The notes under the pieces were generated by a model. It was not told the origin of the DNA. It searched no databases and worked only from the letters and a program-made list of their open reading frames with translations. A program made the position numbers and the translations under genes. From positions 139,020,062 through 139,084,061 of the forward strand of contig NC_133123.1 of the NCBI RefSeq assembly GCF_033568475.1: a stretch of 64,000 bases of DNA, in the 5' to 3' direction. Position 1 is the stretch's first letter, and every line of letters begins with the position of its first letter. This stretch comes from Henckelia pumila. Its lineage: Eukaryota > Streptophyta > Magnoliopsida > Lamiales > Gesneriaceae. This document shows, in pieces, positions 1 through 11,460 of this stretch.

Positions 1-103
1 TCCAGTCCAAACTACCAGTAACCACTACTGTAGCAGACTCAGATGTTTGATACAGTAGAGTGACAAAAGCGAAGAAGAAGACCATAATGGAGGAAAATCC
101 CAT
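1..103 (-). CDS. First exon of a secreted protein, possibly phytocyanin/early nodulin-like (partial)
   Basis: Reading the minus strand from an ATG at 103 gives 34 residues that run off the left edge. They start MGFSSIMVFFFAFVTLLYQT, a short start followed by a strongly hydrophobic stretch typical of a secretory signal peptide, then SESATVVVTGSLDW. A signal peptide followed by a beta strand of the form TVxVxGSxxW resembles the N-terminus of early nodulin-like blue-copper-fold proteins, which are secreted and often GPI-anchored. A second in-frame ATG at 85 could also be the start. With only 34 residues the family call is an inference and the secretion call is stronger. No intron boundary is visible inside the fragment. 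Confidence 0.45.
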   Translation of the reverse strand, partial: MGFSSIMVFFFAFVTLLYQTSESATVVVTGSLDW

Positions 104-1928
104 GAAATTCTCTGGGTATCAAAATACTTGGTTATTATGATGAAAAGTGAAATGTGAAGTTGAGGAATTTGACAAAGAAAACTTGAAAGAATGTGTGTTA
201 ATTTGTGCGGGGTTTATTGAGCTGTCAGGCTTGTGTAGCTTTTTGCAGTAAAGTTTGTAAATGCTGGACAGACATGGGAGAGAGTGTATTTATGACTAAA
301 ATTTCCGATAATAATAATAATAAAAGAACAAAATTCAAGTACCTTTTTCATGGCAAATGGTGATGGAGATTATCATTCTTAAATCATTAGGGTTGTGATT
401 ATAAACCTCGAGTGTATGTATTTGGCAACAGAATCTATGCTTTGACAAAATTTTAAAAAATCATCTGAATATTCCAATTTCGATATATTGTTTAAAAACC
501 CAAGATTTTAAAGCTGCACTCGTACAAACAAGACATGAAGCAAAAGAACACGTATAACTGTGGGACAGTGTGATCGTGTCTTGAAGACATAAAAACCCAG
601 CCTTGTTACGTGAGGGGGATCACTGTAAACGCCAAAAACAAAGAAGAATTATGGATAAAAACAAATGCTAGAAGACAAGCCAAAACAGTTAACTTTAAGT
701 AATGTTTTATTTTCTGCATCAAACAATGTCTATCAAAATACGTTAGTTAGGTAATAGACTAGTCCAAGAAAGTGTTGGCAGAAAAAATCCAACACTGACC
801 AAGAGTTCATCTACTTCACCAACTTGTACATGAGTATGTAAAAAAAATTCTTATTAGCTTGTGGGTTTGAAAAAAGTTACACAACCCAACCTAACCCGCC
901 AAATTGGCTGGCCGCTCTGTTCCGGGCCTCCGGCTCATTTGTTAGCGGGTCAGCCTTTTTGACAGATCTAATGTTTGTACATAAATTTAATTGGGTTTGA
1001 GCTTCACCAAAAGAGGAACCTTTAGTTACACGGTCCAAATTCCTAACGCAGCCCTTTTTATCAATCCACAAAGTGGGCCAATTGTACAGCCCACTTCAAA
1101 TTCACAGATAATCTTTTTGTTTAAATTTTTAACCGATTTGGTCCAACGTATTTAAGAATTTTAGAATTAAAATATCTTGTCTTGTAGATAATATCCGACT
1201 CTAAAACCAACTTTTATAAAATTTGTTAGTTATTTATCAGATTCTTTCATATTTTTTAAAAATAAATTCTCTATTCTTAATATAATTAAAGATAAATGAC
1301 GATATATTTTTAACCGAGGGCTTCTTTTTTCTTTTTCTTTTCTTTTTCTTTTTCTTATCAACCCGACTCGATGGCAAACTGGAATACACAAATTTAAAAA
1401 AATTTCAAATAAAATTTAGCATTTTTCTCCCAACCGCATCTTCACCAAATTGGTAGCTGCCAAAAACCATTTATTGACACCATTATTTACCCATTTATCT
1501 ATTCATTCAACCAATTAAGTTACCCAATTGGCAAAACAAAAAAAAAAATTTGTGAAAGGGCAATGCATATGGTCACAATTCAGCCCAAACTCCAAAACAA
1601 AAGGGATTCCACTAAAATCGCAATTGTGATAGCTAGTCAATGTAATTTGTCTTGTTGCAAACTAGATTCTTAAAGCATCTGATGCCTATATCTCGTCCCT
1701 ATTAGTGTTGTAGGTATCAATAGTATTCTTTGACAGTCCACAACACTTTTCACTCGTCAAACTTTCCATCATGTATCCGTCTCTCCGTTAGATAGGGTCA
1801 AAAATTAGCTTCGCACTCACAAAGACCAAGTATGATGTATAAAGAAAAGTTGGTTACTTTTGAGCTACATTTGCCGGCAATAATTTCGACACAAATATTA
1901 TATTTGTAAAGATAAATGAAATGTCAAG
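104..1928. other. AT-rich intergenic DNA
   Basis: This lies upstream of the partial secreted-protein gene and probably contains its promoter. Poly-purine and poly-pyrimidine tracts (about 1321-1356) and a GC-richer patch around 890-960 are visible. No gene, tRNA or clear repeat boundary was recognised. Confidence 0.5.
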
Positions 1929-1933
1929 AAACT

Positions 1934-2416
1934 TGTTAGTTTAGTTCACGATCTCCAATCTCTTGATCTCCAGAAACTCACTTACAAGCACCTCAGAGTG
2001 AACAAAAATAAGAACACACAAGAAGACTCAATCAATTGCGTGGTTCAACTCTTGTGAAAAGTCTACATCCACGGGAGGAATGATAATCACTTTATTGATC
2101 AAGACAAATATACAATTACAAAGCTTCTTTGATTCAAGATCAATCACAGAACAACTCTAAGAAAAAAACTTAGCTACTATGACTCTTCTCTTGAATCTCT
2201 ATTTCGCTTTCTCTTGTAACTGTTATCCAATCTCTTAGAATGAATGCATGTTGGAGTATTTATCCAGATTAACACCAGCTGCCTTTTAAGCTTCAAACTT
2301 CAATAACCAACTCTAACTGTCAAACCTTTAGTAGGCTTTCGGTTATCTCTGATTTGTGGCTTCCAGCTAAGACTTCTAGATCCACTCTTATCCAATTTTG
2401 ATAGACACATCTAACA
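1934..2416 (-). repeat. Tork-like element, 3' LTR (element orientation)
   Basis: This 483-bp copy matches 6446-6928 at about 96.5 percent by eye. Its ends, TGTTAG and CTAACA, form a short terminal inverted repeat. Confidence 0.93.
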
Positions 2417-2429
2417 AACCTCCACCTTG

Positions 2430-5400
2430 TCTTCATAAGTTGATTACCCTCCTCCACTTATAGACCTACGTTATTTCACCTATGTTAACCAAGTCTTGGC
2501 AGTGTCTAAACTTAGCTTGAGGCAATGACTTGGTTAGCATATCAGCAGGATTCTCACTTGTATGTATCTTCTCAACAATGATCTGTTCCTTACTCAGAAT
2601 ATCTCTTACATAGTGAAGCTTGATGTCAATGTGCTTACTCCTCTCATGATAAGCTTGATGTTTGGTGAGGTGAATGACACTTTGATTATCACAGTGTACC
2701 TTTAGTTGTTTCTGATCAATTCCAAGCTCTGCCATAATTCCCTTAAGCCAGGTAGCCTCTTTTATAGCTTCGGTTAAGGCAATATACTCAGCCTCGGTGG
2801 TAGATAAAGCCACAATTGACTGAAGTGTTGCCTTCCAGCTAACTGCTGAACCAAATAGAGTGAAGATGTACCCTGTGAGAGATTTTCTTGTGTCTAGGTT
2901 TCCTGCGAAATCAGAGTCCACATAGCCTTCCACAAGCTGCTCACAATCATCTTGTCTTCTAATTATCAATCCAGTGCCATCAGTTCCCTTTAAATACCTC
3001 AAAGTCCACTTTAAAGCATCCCAATGCATTCTTTCAGGATTTGCCATAAATCTTGATATGACACTTATGGCATAGGCTAAATCTGACCGACTGCATACCA
3101 TTGCATACATTATGCTTCCAACAGCATTTGCATAAGGAACAACTTTCATGTCTTGAGCCTCTGCTTCATTACTTGGGGATTGATCTATAGATAGTTTGGA
3201 GTGTTGTCCTAATGGTGTACTCACTATCTTAGATTCATGCATGCAGAATTTGATCAACACTTTTCTGATATATGAAGTTTGATTCAAGTATAACGACTTC
3301 CTGTCTTTACTTCTCTGAATATCCATTCCTATTATCCTCTTTGCTTCACCAAACTCTTTCATTTCGAACTCAGAATTCAATTTCCCTTTTAAACTCTCAA
3401 GATCTTCCCTGTCTAAGCTAGCAATCAGCATATCGTCAACATACAACAGAAGTATGGTTTTAATCTGATCTCCAGCCTTTTTCACATACACACAGCTATC
3501 AAAGTTACTTCTTTTAAACTGAATACTCGTTATGAATTCATCAAATCTTCGATACCATTGCCTAGGACTCTGTTTGAGGCCATAAAGTGATTTTTTCAAA
3601 AGACACACTTTATTTTTATGAGCTGAAACTTCATATCCTTCAGGCTGTTCCATGAAGATTGTTTCATCAAGATCTCCATGTAAGAATGTTGTCTTAACAT
3701 CTAGTTGTTCCAGTTCCATATTCCATTGTGTGGCTAAGGCTAACACAATCCTAATTGATCAGTGTTTCACAACAGGTGAATATATTTCATGAAAATCTAT
3801 TCCCTCCACTTGAGTGAATCCTTTTGCAACTAGTCTTGCTTTGTGTTTTACCTTAGTATCTTTACCATTGACATCTTTTAACTTGAACACTTATTTGCAT
3901 CATATTACTTTTTGATCCTTCGGTTTAGGTACCAATACCTATGTTTTGTTCTTGATGAGTGAATCATATTCTTCTTTCATAGCTGTAATCCAATGATCTC
4001 TCTGTTTACTGGATATTGCTTCATGATAAGAAGTAGGTTCTGTGCTGTCCATACCAGTAGATACATTGAGAGCGAAGGAGACTAAATCATCTTGTATGTA
4101 ACGTTGAGGCATTATGATTTCCCTCCTTGGTCTATCTCTTGCTAGCATATATGAACTTGTGCCATCTTGCTCTTCCTGCCCTGTACTATATCCTTCTGTC
4201 TCTTGGTCACCTTTTCTGTCTTTAGTATCCTTTTCCTGCTCCACCTCAACTTGTAATTCGTGGCTTATCTCTTCATTTAATACAGTATGTTTTTCCTTTA
4301 ATTGGTAGCCCATCTTATTTTCATCAAATGTTATGTCTCTTGTCACAAAGCATCTTGGCCCTGAGGTTTCTAAGTTTCATACTTTATAGTCTTTTTGACC
4401 ATCAGGATAACCTATAAAGATGCATCTAATGCCCTTGGATCCAGCTTTCCTTGTTTGACATGAGCATAAGCCAAACAACCAAATACTCTTAGTTGTTTGT
4501 AATCAGCGGGAGTTCCTCTCCATCTTTCTATGGGAGTTTTGAAATTTAATGTACTTGAAGGACACTGATTTATCAGATAACAAGCAGTGGAGAGTGTTTC
4601 ACCCCAAAATGACTTTGGAAGTCCAGCACTTAGGAGCAGACACCTTACTCTTTCTAATAATGTTTGATTCATGCGCTCAGCTATTCCATTTTGCTGAGGA
4701 TTACCAGGTACAGTCCAATGTCTTGTTATACCCTTATCCTTGAAAAATCTGTTAAATTTCTCAGAAACAAACTCCAAACCATTGTCTGTTCTAAGATGTT
4801 TAAGCTTTCTGTTCATCTTGTTTTCCACCGTGACTAGCCAATCTTTGAACTTAAGGAAAGCTTCATCCTTTGTCTTAATTATATAAACCCATGTCCTTCT
4901 GGAATAATCATCAATAATTGACATGAAGTATCTTCCACCTCCATGAGTTGGTGTTGAAGTTGGCCCCCAAAGATCAGAGTGAACATAATCTAAAGGTCCT
5001 TCTGTTGTGTGTCTTGCTGTGTGAAACTGAACTTTCTTAGCTTTGCCTAACATGCAATATTCACATGATTCTAGCTCTCGAATCTTATCACCACACAACA
5101 GATTTTGTTTAGCTAGTTCAACTAACCCTTTTTCACTAACATGGCCCAATCTTTTGTGCCATAGCTGAGTCATATCGGCCTCACTTTGTACAGCTGCAGA
5201 TCCTCCAATAACAGTGTTTCCCATAAGGATATATAATGAATTTATCCTCTTGGCTTTCATGATCACAAGTGATCCCTTTAGAATTCTTAAGTTTCCATTT
5301 TCTGATTTGAATGAATAGCCTTTCGATTCCAGGGTACCAAGAGAAACTAAGTTCCTTTTAAGCTCAGGCACATATCTCACCTCTTGGAGTACCCTGTCTT

Positions 5401-6394
5401 TACCATCATGCATTCTCAGCTTTACTGATCCAATACCTTTGACCTTGCAAGATTTATTATTTCCCAGAATAACTAGGCCTTGCTCTGATTCAATTAGTTC
5501 TTCAAACCAAGACTTATTAGGAGTCATATGAAATGAACATCCTGAATCAAGGATCCATTCAGCTGATGAGCTATTTTCAGTCACTGCTAAAGCTTCTGCA
5601 GATTCATATCCACCCGATATCATAGACGCTTCTCCATCACTCTCATTTCTGTCATTGGACTTCTTCTTCCTTTCTGGGCAATTTCTTTTATAGTGTCCCT
5701 CCTTATGACAATGAAAACATTTAAATTTGGATTGACTCTTGTACCTTGGTCTTGGTTTATAATTCTTTGGAGTTCTCTTCTCAGTTCTCCCACGTGTGAT
5801 CAGACTTTCACCTTGTGGTTGATTATCCAGATGCAACTTTCTTTGGAGTTCCTTTGCTCGTATAGCCGATTGTACTTCATCAAGAGATATGGTCTGCTCT
5901 CTGCCATACAGCATGGCATCTCTCAGATTTTCGAAAGATTTTGGAAGAGCATTTAGCAGAATCAATGCCTTGTCCTCATCTTTCAATTTCACTTCGATGT
6001 TTTCCAAATCATGCAGAATTTTTATAAAATCCTCAATATGCTCTGATAATGACTTGTCTTCACCAATCTTGAAAGAGTACAATCGTTGTTTCATATATAA
6101 ACGATTTGCCAATGATTTGGTCATATAGAGGCTTTCGAGTTTGGACCACATAGAAGCTGGAGACGTCTCTCTTGCTACTTCTCTCAGTGGCCTGTCTCCT
6201 AAGCACAATATGATTGTGCTTAATGCCTTCTGAAGAATCTGAGTCTTCTCTTTTGAGTCTCCAGTTATCGATTCTTCTCCCAAAAGAGCATTTTCAAGCC
6301 CCTGTTGAATCAAGATGGCTCTCATCTTGACTCTCCAAAGCCCAAAATCATTTACGCCGGTGAATTTCTCGTTGTCGAATTTCATTCCCACCAT
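2430..6394 (-). pseudogene. gag-pol coding remains of the Tork-like element
   Basis: Fossil coding region of the copia element. Recognisable parts are gag, zinc knuckle (CFHCHKEGHYKRNC), protease (ILDSGCSFHM), pre-integrase and integrase core with the HTDN-region motif LRTDNGLEF, reverse transcriptase ([13 protein letters not shown]) and RNase H ([17 protein letters not shown]). It is broken, with about three breaks, and is not a host gene. Confidence 0.9.
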
Positions 6395-6445
6395 TTCCGA
6401 TCAAGAACTCAAGGAATTTGTTCGTTTCCCACGGACGGCGCCAAT

Positions 6446-6928
6446 TGTTAGTTTCATTCACGATCTCCAATCTCTTGATCTCCAGAAACTCACTTACAAG
6501 CACCTCTCAGTGAACAAAAATAAGAACACACAAGAAAACTCAATCAATTGCGTGGTTCAACTCTTGTGAAGAGTCTACATTCACGGGAGGAATGATAATC
6601 ACTTTATTGATCAAGACAAGTATACAATTACAAAGCTTCTTTGATCCAAGATCAATCACAGAACAATTCTAAGAAAAAAACTTAGCTACTATGACTCTTC
6701 TCTTGAATCTCTATTTCGCTTTCTCTTGTAACTGTTATCCAATCTCTTAGAATGAATGCATGTTGGAGTATTTATCCAGATTAACACCAGCTGCCTTTTA
6801 AGCTTCAAACTCCAATAACAAACTCTAACTGTCAAACCTTTAGTAGGCTTTCGGTTATCTCTGATTTGTGGCTTTCAGCTAAGACTTCTAGATCCACTAT
6901 TATCCAACTTTGATAGACACGTTTAACA
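6446..6928 (-). repeat. Tork-like element, 5' LTR (element orientation)
   Basis: Second 483-bp LTR. The bases just inside it, GGCGCCAAT read on plus, correspond to the element's primer-binding-site side. Confidence 0.93.
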
Positions 6929-6933
6929 AAATT

Positions 6934-7506
6934 GTCATCTCACTGCATCAAATGGTTCAATTTTAATTCGATTACATGACATTCATATACTGTCCTTACG
7001 CTAGGTGAGTATGAATGCCATCGATTTGAATTGACCAAAAGTAAGAGTAACATTATAAAATTTGAAATAGATTGTGAAAATGTATATACACACACTTGCA
7101 TGTTGTGGTGCCCCCTAGAACTATACATCTGCAACTATTTGTCCACTATTGAAAGCAATGCATCTGCCCACCCCAAACTCCACCAAACAACATCACATGC
7201 ACTCCTCCCCCTCCCCCCCCCTCTCGAAATATTATAATCTTTAATTTTATCTTATTACTACTCTCATTATTATTCTAGCTTTATTGGAGTCACATGCGAA
7301 ACTTCAAATCAAATTAATGCATCCTTCTGCCACTTTTTTCTCATGTACAGTACACTTCAAAATCTGTTCTAAATATCAAACATTAAATGAATGGCCAAGA
7401 AACAACAAAATCTTGATTTCAAAGAGATTGAACCCGATTAATGATGGGTAATTAGAAGAATTAATGTTACCGCCAGGGTAAATAATGACAAATTTGTGCT
7501 GGTGAA
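6934..7506. other. Spacer and 3' flank of the MED26c-like gene
   Basis: AT-rich DNA with a C-rich run (7200-7225). It probably holds the 3' UTR and polyadenylation region of the minus-strand Mediator gene. Nothing else was recognised. Confidence 0.5.
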
Positions 7507-9107
7507 TCAGCAGTATTTTACAGGTAGGGTGTTGGTAACAGCGGCTTTCTTGGCTTTTGGCATGTTGTCAAAGTTCATTGTTTGCTCTGTTCTTTGTCTT
7601 CTGGCTTCATATATATAAAAACATAATATATATCAGATATCAAACATAGAGTTAAACTCACTGTTGAGTCATTCAACTCAAACTTTTATAACATTTTTTA
7701 AAAAATTAAATTACAGTACCATTTTGAGTTTCTTGATGATTTCCATGAAGACGCTTGGCAGATGATGCATACAAGTTATCTGATTCAGTTTGGTTATCTT
7801 TCAATTTCTCCTGTTTCACAGCAACCGAACCAAAGAATCCACTTTTAATGCATAAAATCGACTTTTTTTCTGGGAAATGTTTCGAGGGAAAAAAATATAT
7901 GATGATTTCTGACCTTATAAGGAGGAGTCGAACAATATGAAACTGAACCATTTTGTGCTTCTCCGTGGGGAAGTACCATTACTGCATTTTGAATGTTGTT
8001 CTTGAGTTGAGCTTGGTGGGGTGGTGACTTCTTGTCATCTGTTACAGAAAGTTGCCATTTCAGTAGCATAAATAAAATATATGAATTTGTTCCTATTCTT
8101 ATTATATAGTATAATTTGCGAGAGAAAAAAAAAGTGAATAATTTAGTTTCTTGATTTTACCGCTGAATTGAGTGATCTCTTCCTCTGTTACATTCAATCT
8201 CACCCATTCATCAACAGTGTCCTTCCATTTCCTGGAAGTAAGAAGCAATTTCTTGAATTGATTTCGAGAATTTTAAATTTTTGTTGAAAAAAACACTTTT
8301 TTTTTCTCACACAAACCTGACAAGGATTTTCACCAACCTACGAACTTCATCAGATGAATGTTTTCTCAGTCGAGTTACTTGTCTTCCAATGTCAGTTTCC
8401 TTGAAAATATGTACATATAATAATATTAATAATCCAACGACAAATACCAACTATTAAAAGGTAAATAGTAATTAATTCACCTTAAGTGCTTTGAATGTGA
8501 TATTCATTACCACTAGCCTCTGAAGCAGGGCAGCCAAACTTCCCTCGGACTAAAAATCCAGTCACAAATAAAGAACCAAAAATAAATTTAAAAAAAATTG
8601 AATAGACGCCCAATGACTGATCAAGTTACAAGTCAAACATTAAATTTAAAGCACATTTGATTTATTTTTGAATGAAAAAAAAATAAATAAATGGGAAGGT
8701 ATCAGCTATGAAACCTGGGTGGAAGAATCTATAAGATTCTTGATTTCAAGAATCTCTTTCTGTTCAATACCATCTTCTCCTTCCTCTTCTTCTTCTTCTT
8801 CTTCTTCTTCTTCTTCTTCTTCTTCTTCTTCTTCTTCATTCTTTGACGCCATTTTTTCTGAGCTCGGTTCTCGAGTTTCACAGTTTACAGGCTCTGTAAC
8901 ATTGCACTTTGGCCCTCTGAAAAACGGGTCATCACAATTCTGGCACTTAGAAAACACTGGTTCATAAAGTTTCTGAATGATTCCGTCTCTCCGATTCTTC
9001 AACTCTTTTCCATGATCAGCAGATGCTAAAGAGATTGTCATATCGATCCACGTCCAAACATCCAGCCCAGATTCCACCACCAAAGAACGAAACTCGTCTA
9101 AATCCAT
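7507..9107 (-). CDS. MED26C: Mediator of RNA polymerase II subunit 26c-like protein
   Basis: Nuclear transcription co-regulator. The protein is 309 residues in seven exons: 9107-8715, 8549-8481, 8399-8317, 8231-8161, 8038-7914, 7810-7720 and 7604-7507, all with GT-AG introns and consistent phase. The N-terminus (MDLDEFRSLVVESGLDVWTW) matches the family start. Residues about 132-206 form the TFIIS N-terminal (LW) helical domain, with motifs EGSLAALLQRL, TDIGRQVTRLRKH, VRRLVKILVRKWKDTVDEWV and an acidic linker before it. The C-terminal segment (ARRQRTEQTMNFDNMPKAKK) resembles the basic tail of Arabidopsis MED26c. The linker contains 19 consecutive Glu codons. The family links Mediator to elongation factors; the specific role here is inferred from homology. 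The protein is slightly shorter than the roughly 350-residue Arabidopsis form. The start is the first ATG of the long first-exon frame. Confidence 0.9.
8785..8837. repeat. TTC/GAA trinucleotide microsatellite inside MED26c exon 1
   Basis: An almost pure (TCT)n tract on plus, read as GAA on the coding strand. Together with adjacent codons it gives 19 consecutive Glu residues followed by Gly-Glu-Asp. Confidence 0.95.
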
Positions 9108-10642
9108 TCTCTGGAAAAAGATCTCTTCAAAAAGTTGGCTTTTTTAGTTCAAGATTCTTGCAATAACTTTCTTGAAACTGCACGTATTGGCTAAGATCAG
9201 AGAAGAGCCCATGATAAAACAAGAACTCTAATTAATGGGTGCCGATATATTTCCAAAATCCCGTTGATTCTCTGGAATGATGATGTACAGTGATCACTGT
9301 ACTTTGAAGCTGAGAGCACAGGACCAAATTTGGTGGTGTTTCGGCAGGAGAAGTATGGGTATGTTTTGGGTGTATCTAAATGCAAGTGGCAAAGTTTTCG
9401 ATTTTATTGGTTTTATTATAGCTTTTTTTAGAAGAATGTCAAACTAAAATATAAAGTCATATTTAAAAGTTGTTACTTTTTTTATATATATATATAAAAA
9501 AAAAAAAACTTAAACAAGTAATCACGTTATACGGAGGTCACCCCGTCCATGTAGATGTAGTGCCACTTTTTTCAAGAATTACATAGGGGCTTTGTCGCTT
9601 TTGGGCTCCATTAGCCCAACTTATGTGAAATGTCTTAAATGCCCATGTAGTTCAACTTTTTTGTTGAGCTTGAGGGTGATACATGGGAAATTCTATTCCA
9701 CCCCAAGGCATCTGGGGCCCATTGATTTTAACCAATCATGCTCTACCACGTCATCCCAGGGCAGTGCTCTTTGGGGTGACATAAAATTTCCCGTGATAAA
9801 GATAAGATTGTTGTAAGAATAATGGTGAGACCAGAGCCAAATTGAGAAAGAAGTTGGTATATGGTAGTAATGGATTTGGAGGTCATGAGCAATCATTTGG
9901 AGCACTAATGGTTTTTGTTCTTATTATTACAATTAGTCTGGAAGTTAGGGAAGAATTGGGACTTATTACATTTTTGACTTTCGAGTTTCAAGGCGTAACT
10001 TATGGATTTGACGAATTAATTAATTAATACACCACCCGTTTTGTTATATAACACTGGTTTTTTTATATGGATTAATTAAGAGAAATCTTTGGAAAAATAA
10101 ATTATATGCAAAGTATTAAACTTGTTTAGTTCATTTAAAAATGTTTATGCGTTTTTCGTGACATAATTAATAAGGATATACTAATTAATAAAAATATTAC
10201 TAAATATCATATAAACTTATATATCTGCAAGAAATAATTTTAAAAAAAACTTCGAACATATATAATCGGTATAAACTCAATGTCCAAACACCAAAAACAA
10301 CATTGTGGGGTGTTACGGGTTGTGAGGAAGGCCCAAAAATAGACAATGATGTTATGCTTTGTAAATAAAAGTTCTGGCCCATTTAGGAGACATCAAAAGC
10401 AATGGGCCATACTCCAATGTACGAGGGACTCGTTTTCACATTCATTTGAAATATTTAACCAAAAAAATGACTTCTTGTTTTGTTTCATCGCCATTTGAAA
10501 TATATTTTTCTCAAATTTTAACCTTTGTTTTTTCTCTATGTTTGAGGATAATTTTTTGAAAATAAAATTGAATAAAGGTTATGATTTTTTAAAAATGTTT
10601 GAAAACTTTGATTAGGTTCACTTTAATCATTTGTAAAAATTT

Positions 10643-10785
10643 ATGTGAGACTATCTCGTTGGTTAATTTTATGATACGAATCTCCTATTATGTTCATCAT
10701 GAAAAAATGTTATTTTTTTATTGTAAATATAAATAAGGTTAACTCATCTCGCGAATAAAGATCCGTGAAACCGTCTCACAACAAA
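10643..10785 (+). repeat. MITE-like repeat of the GTGAGAC family, copy A
   Basis: Starts near TGTGAGACTATCTCG and ends near CCGTGAAACCGTCTCACA. The internal pattern (TTAATTTTATGATACGAATCTC, then an AT tract, then AGGTTAAC) is shared with copies at 11.10 and 11.33 kb. Terminal GTGAGAC/GTCTCAC blocks act as inverted repeats. Confidence 0.6.
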
Positions 10786-11099
10786 CCAACTCTTAATTAT
10801 TTCATGAGAATTGTGATGTATATTTTACCCAAAAAAAAAAAGAAAAAGAAAAATAAGACTTGTGAAGTATGGATTTCAAATTGGATGTTTTATCGTCTAT
10901 TGTAAAAGAGTTGCTTTGTTGAATAAGATAACTGACTAAAGATTAACATCAAATTAGTTGATTGAATGCAATTTCTACGTTCTCTTACTTCGATTCATTT
11001 ATAGTTTTCTGTTGTGTATTTTGTTGCGCACTCTATGTTTCTTTTTCTCCGAACACGATTAAGTTATTCTTATCATTGTAATGTTATTTACAAAAAACT

Positions 11100-11245
11100 T
11101 GTGTGATACGGTATTACGGTAAATTTTGTGATACATATCTCTTATTTGAGTTATTCATTAGAAAATATTATTTTTTATGTCAAAATTATTATTTTTTACT
11201 TTGAATATGGGTAGGGTTAACCCGTCTCACAAGAGATCTACTCAA
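11100..11245 (+). repeat. MITE-like repeat of the GTGAGAC family, copy B
   Basis: Same order of blocks as copy A: a TGTGATAC start, TTTTGTGATACATATCTC, an AT-rich core, and AGGGTTAACCCGTCTCAC at the end. It lies head to head with inverted copy C. Confidence 0.6.
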
Positions 11246-11324
11246 TGATATTTTATTTATTATTTTTCGATTTACTAGAACATAAATAAAATTTTTTTTG
11301 AAGGAAGAACATAAAGAATTAGGA

Positions 11325-11460
11325 GCAAGTCTTTTTCATATTTACAATAAAAGTAATATTTTTGGCATACAAAAGTAATATTTTTTCATAAATAATCCAA
11401 ATAAGAGTCTCGTATCATAAAATTAACTCGTGAGACCGTCTCACAAATTTTCCGTGAACA
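11325..11460 (-). repeat. MITE-like repeat of the GTGAGAC family, copy C (inverted)
   Basis: Read on minus it gives GTGAGACGGTCTCACGAG, then TTAATTTTATGATACGAG, then an AT-rich core. This matches copies A and B in the opposite direction, so B and C together can fold back. A decayed partial copy continues at about 11470-11600. Confidence 0.6.

Larger units (their letters stand above)
1934..6928 (-). mobile_element. Ty1/copia LTR retrotransposon, Tork/TNT1-like
   Basis: The element is bounded by two 483-bp LTRs that start TGTTAG and end CTAACA on the plus strand. The flanking 5-bp direct repeats are AAACT (1929-1933) and AAATT (6929-6933), with one mismatch. The coding strand is minus. Parts in order from 6.4 kb downward are gag (UBN2 type), a CCHC zinc knuckle near 5.70 kb, an aspartic protease with a DSG active-site motif near 5.55 kb, a pre-integrase zinc finger near 5.15 kb, an integrase core (5.0-4.6 kb), reverse transcriptase with YVDD near 3.44 kb, and RNase H (2.9-2.5 kb). 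The order protease-integrase-RT is diagnostic of Ty1/copia. It looks broken, with roughly three breaks. The LTRs differ at about 17 of 483 positions by eye, so insertion was on the order of one to two million years ago under usual plant rates. Confidence 0.93.

Noticed and set aside
897-965. GC-richer patch with CCGGGCCTCCGG considered as a tRNA or snoRNA
   Set aside because: No cloverleaf, box motifs or pol III boxes could be made out.
8668-8967. Plus-strand frame with a poly-Ser run
   Set aside because: It is the antisense shadow of MED26c exon 1; the Ser run is the complement of the Glu codons.
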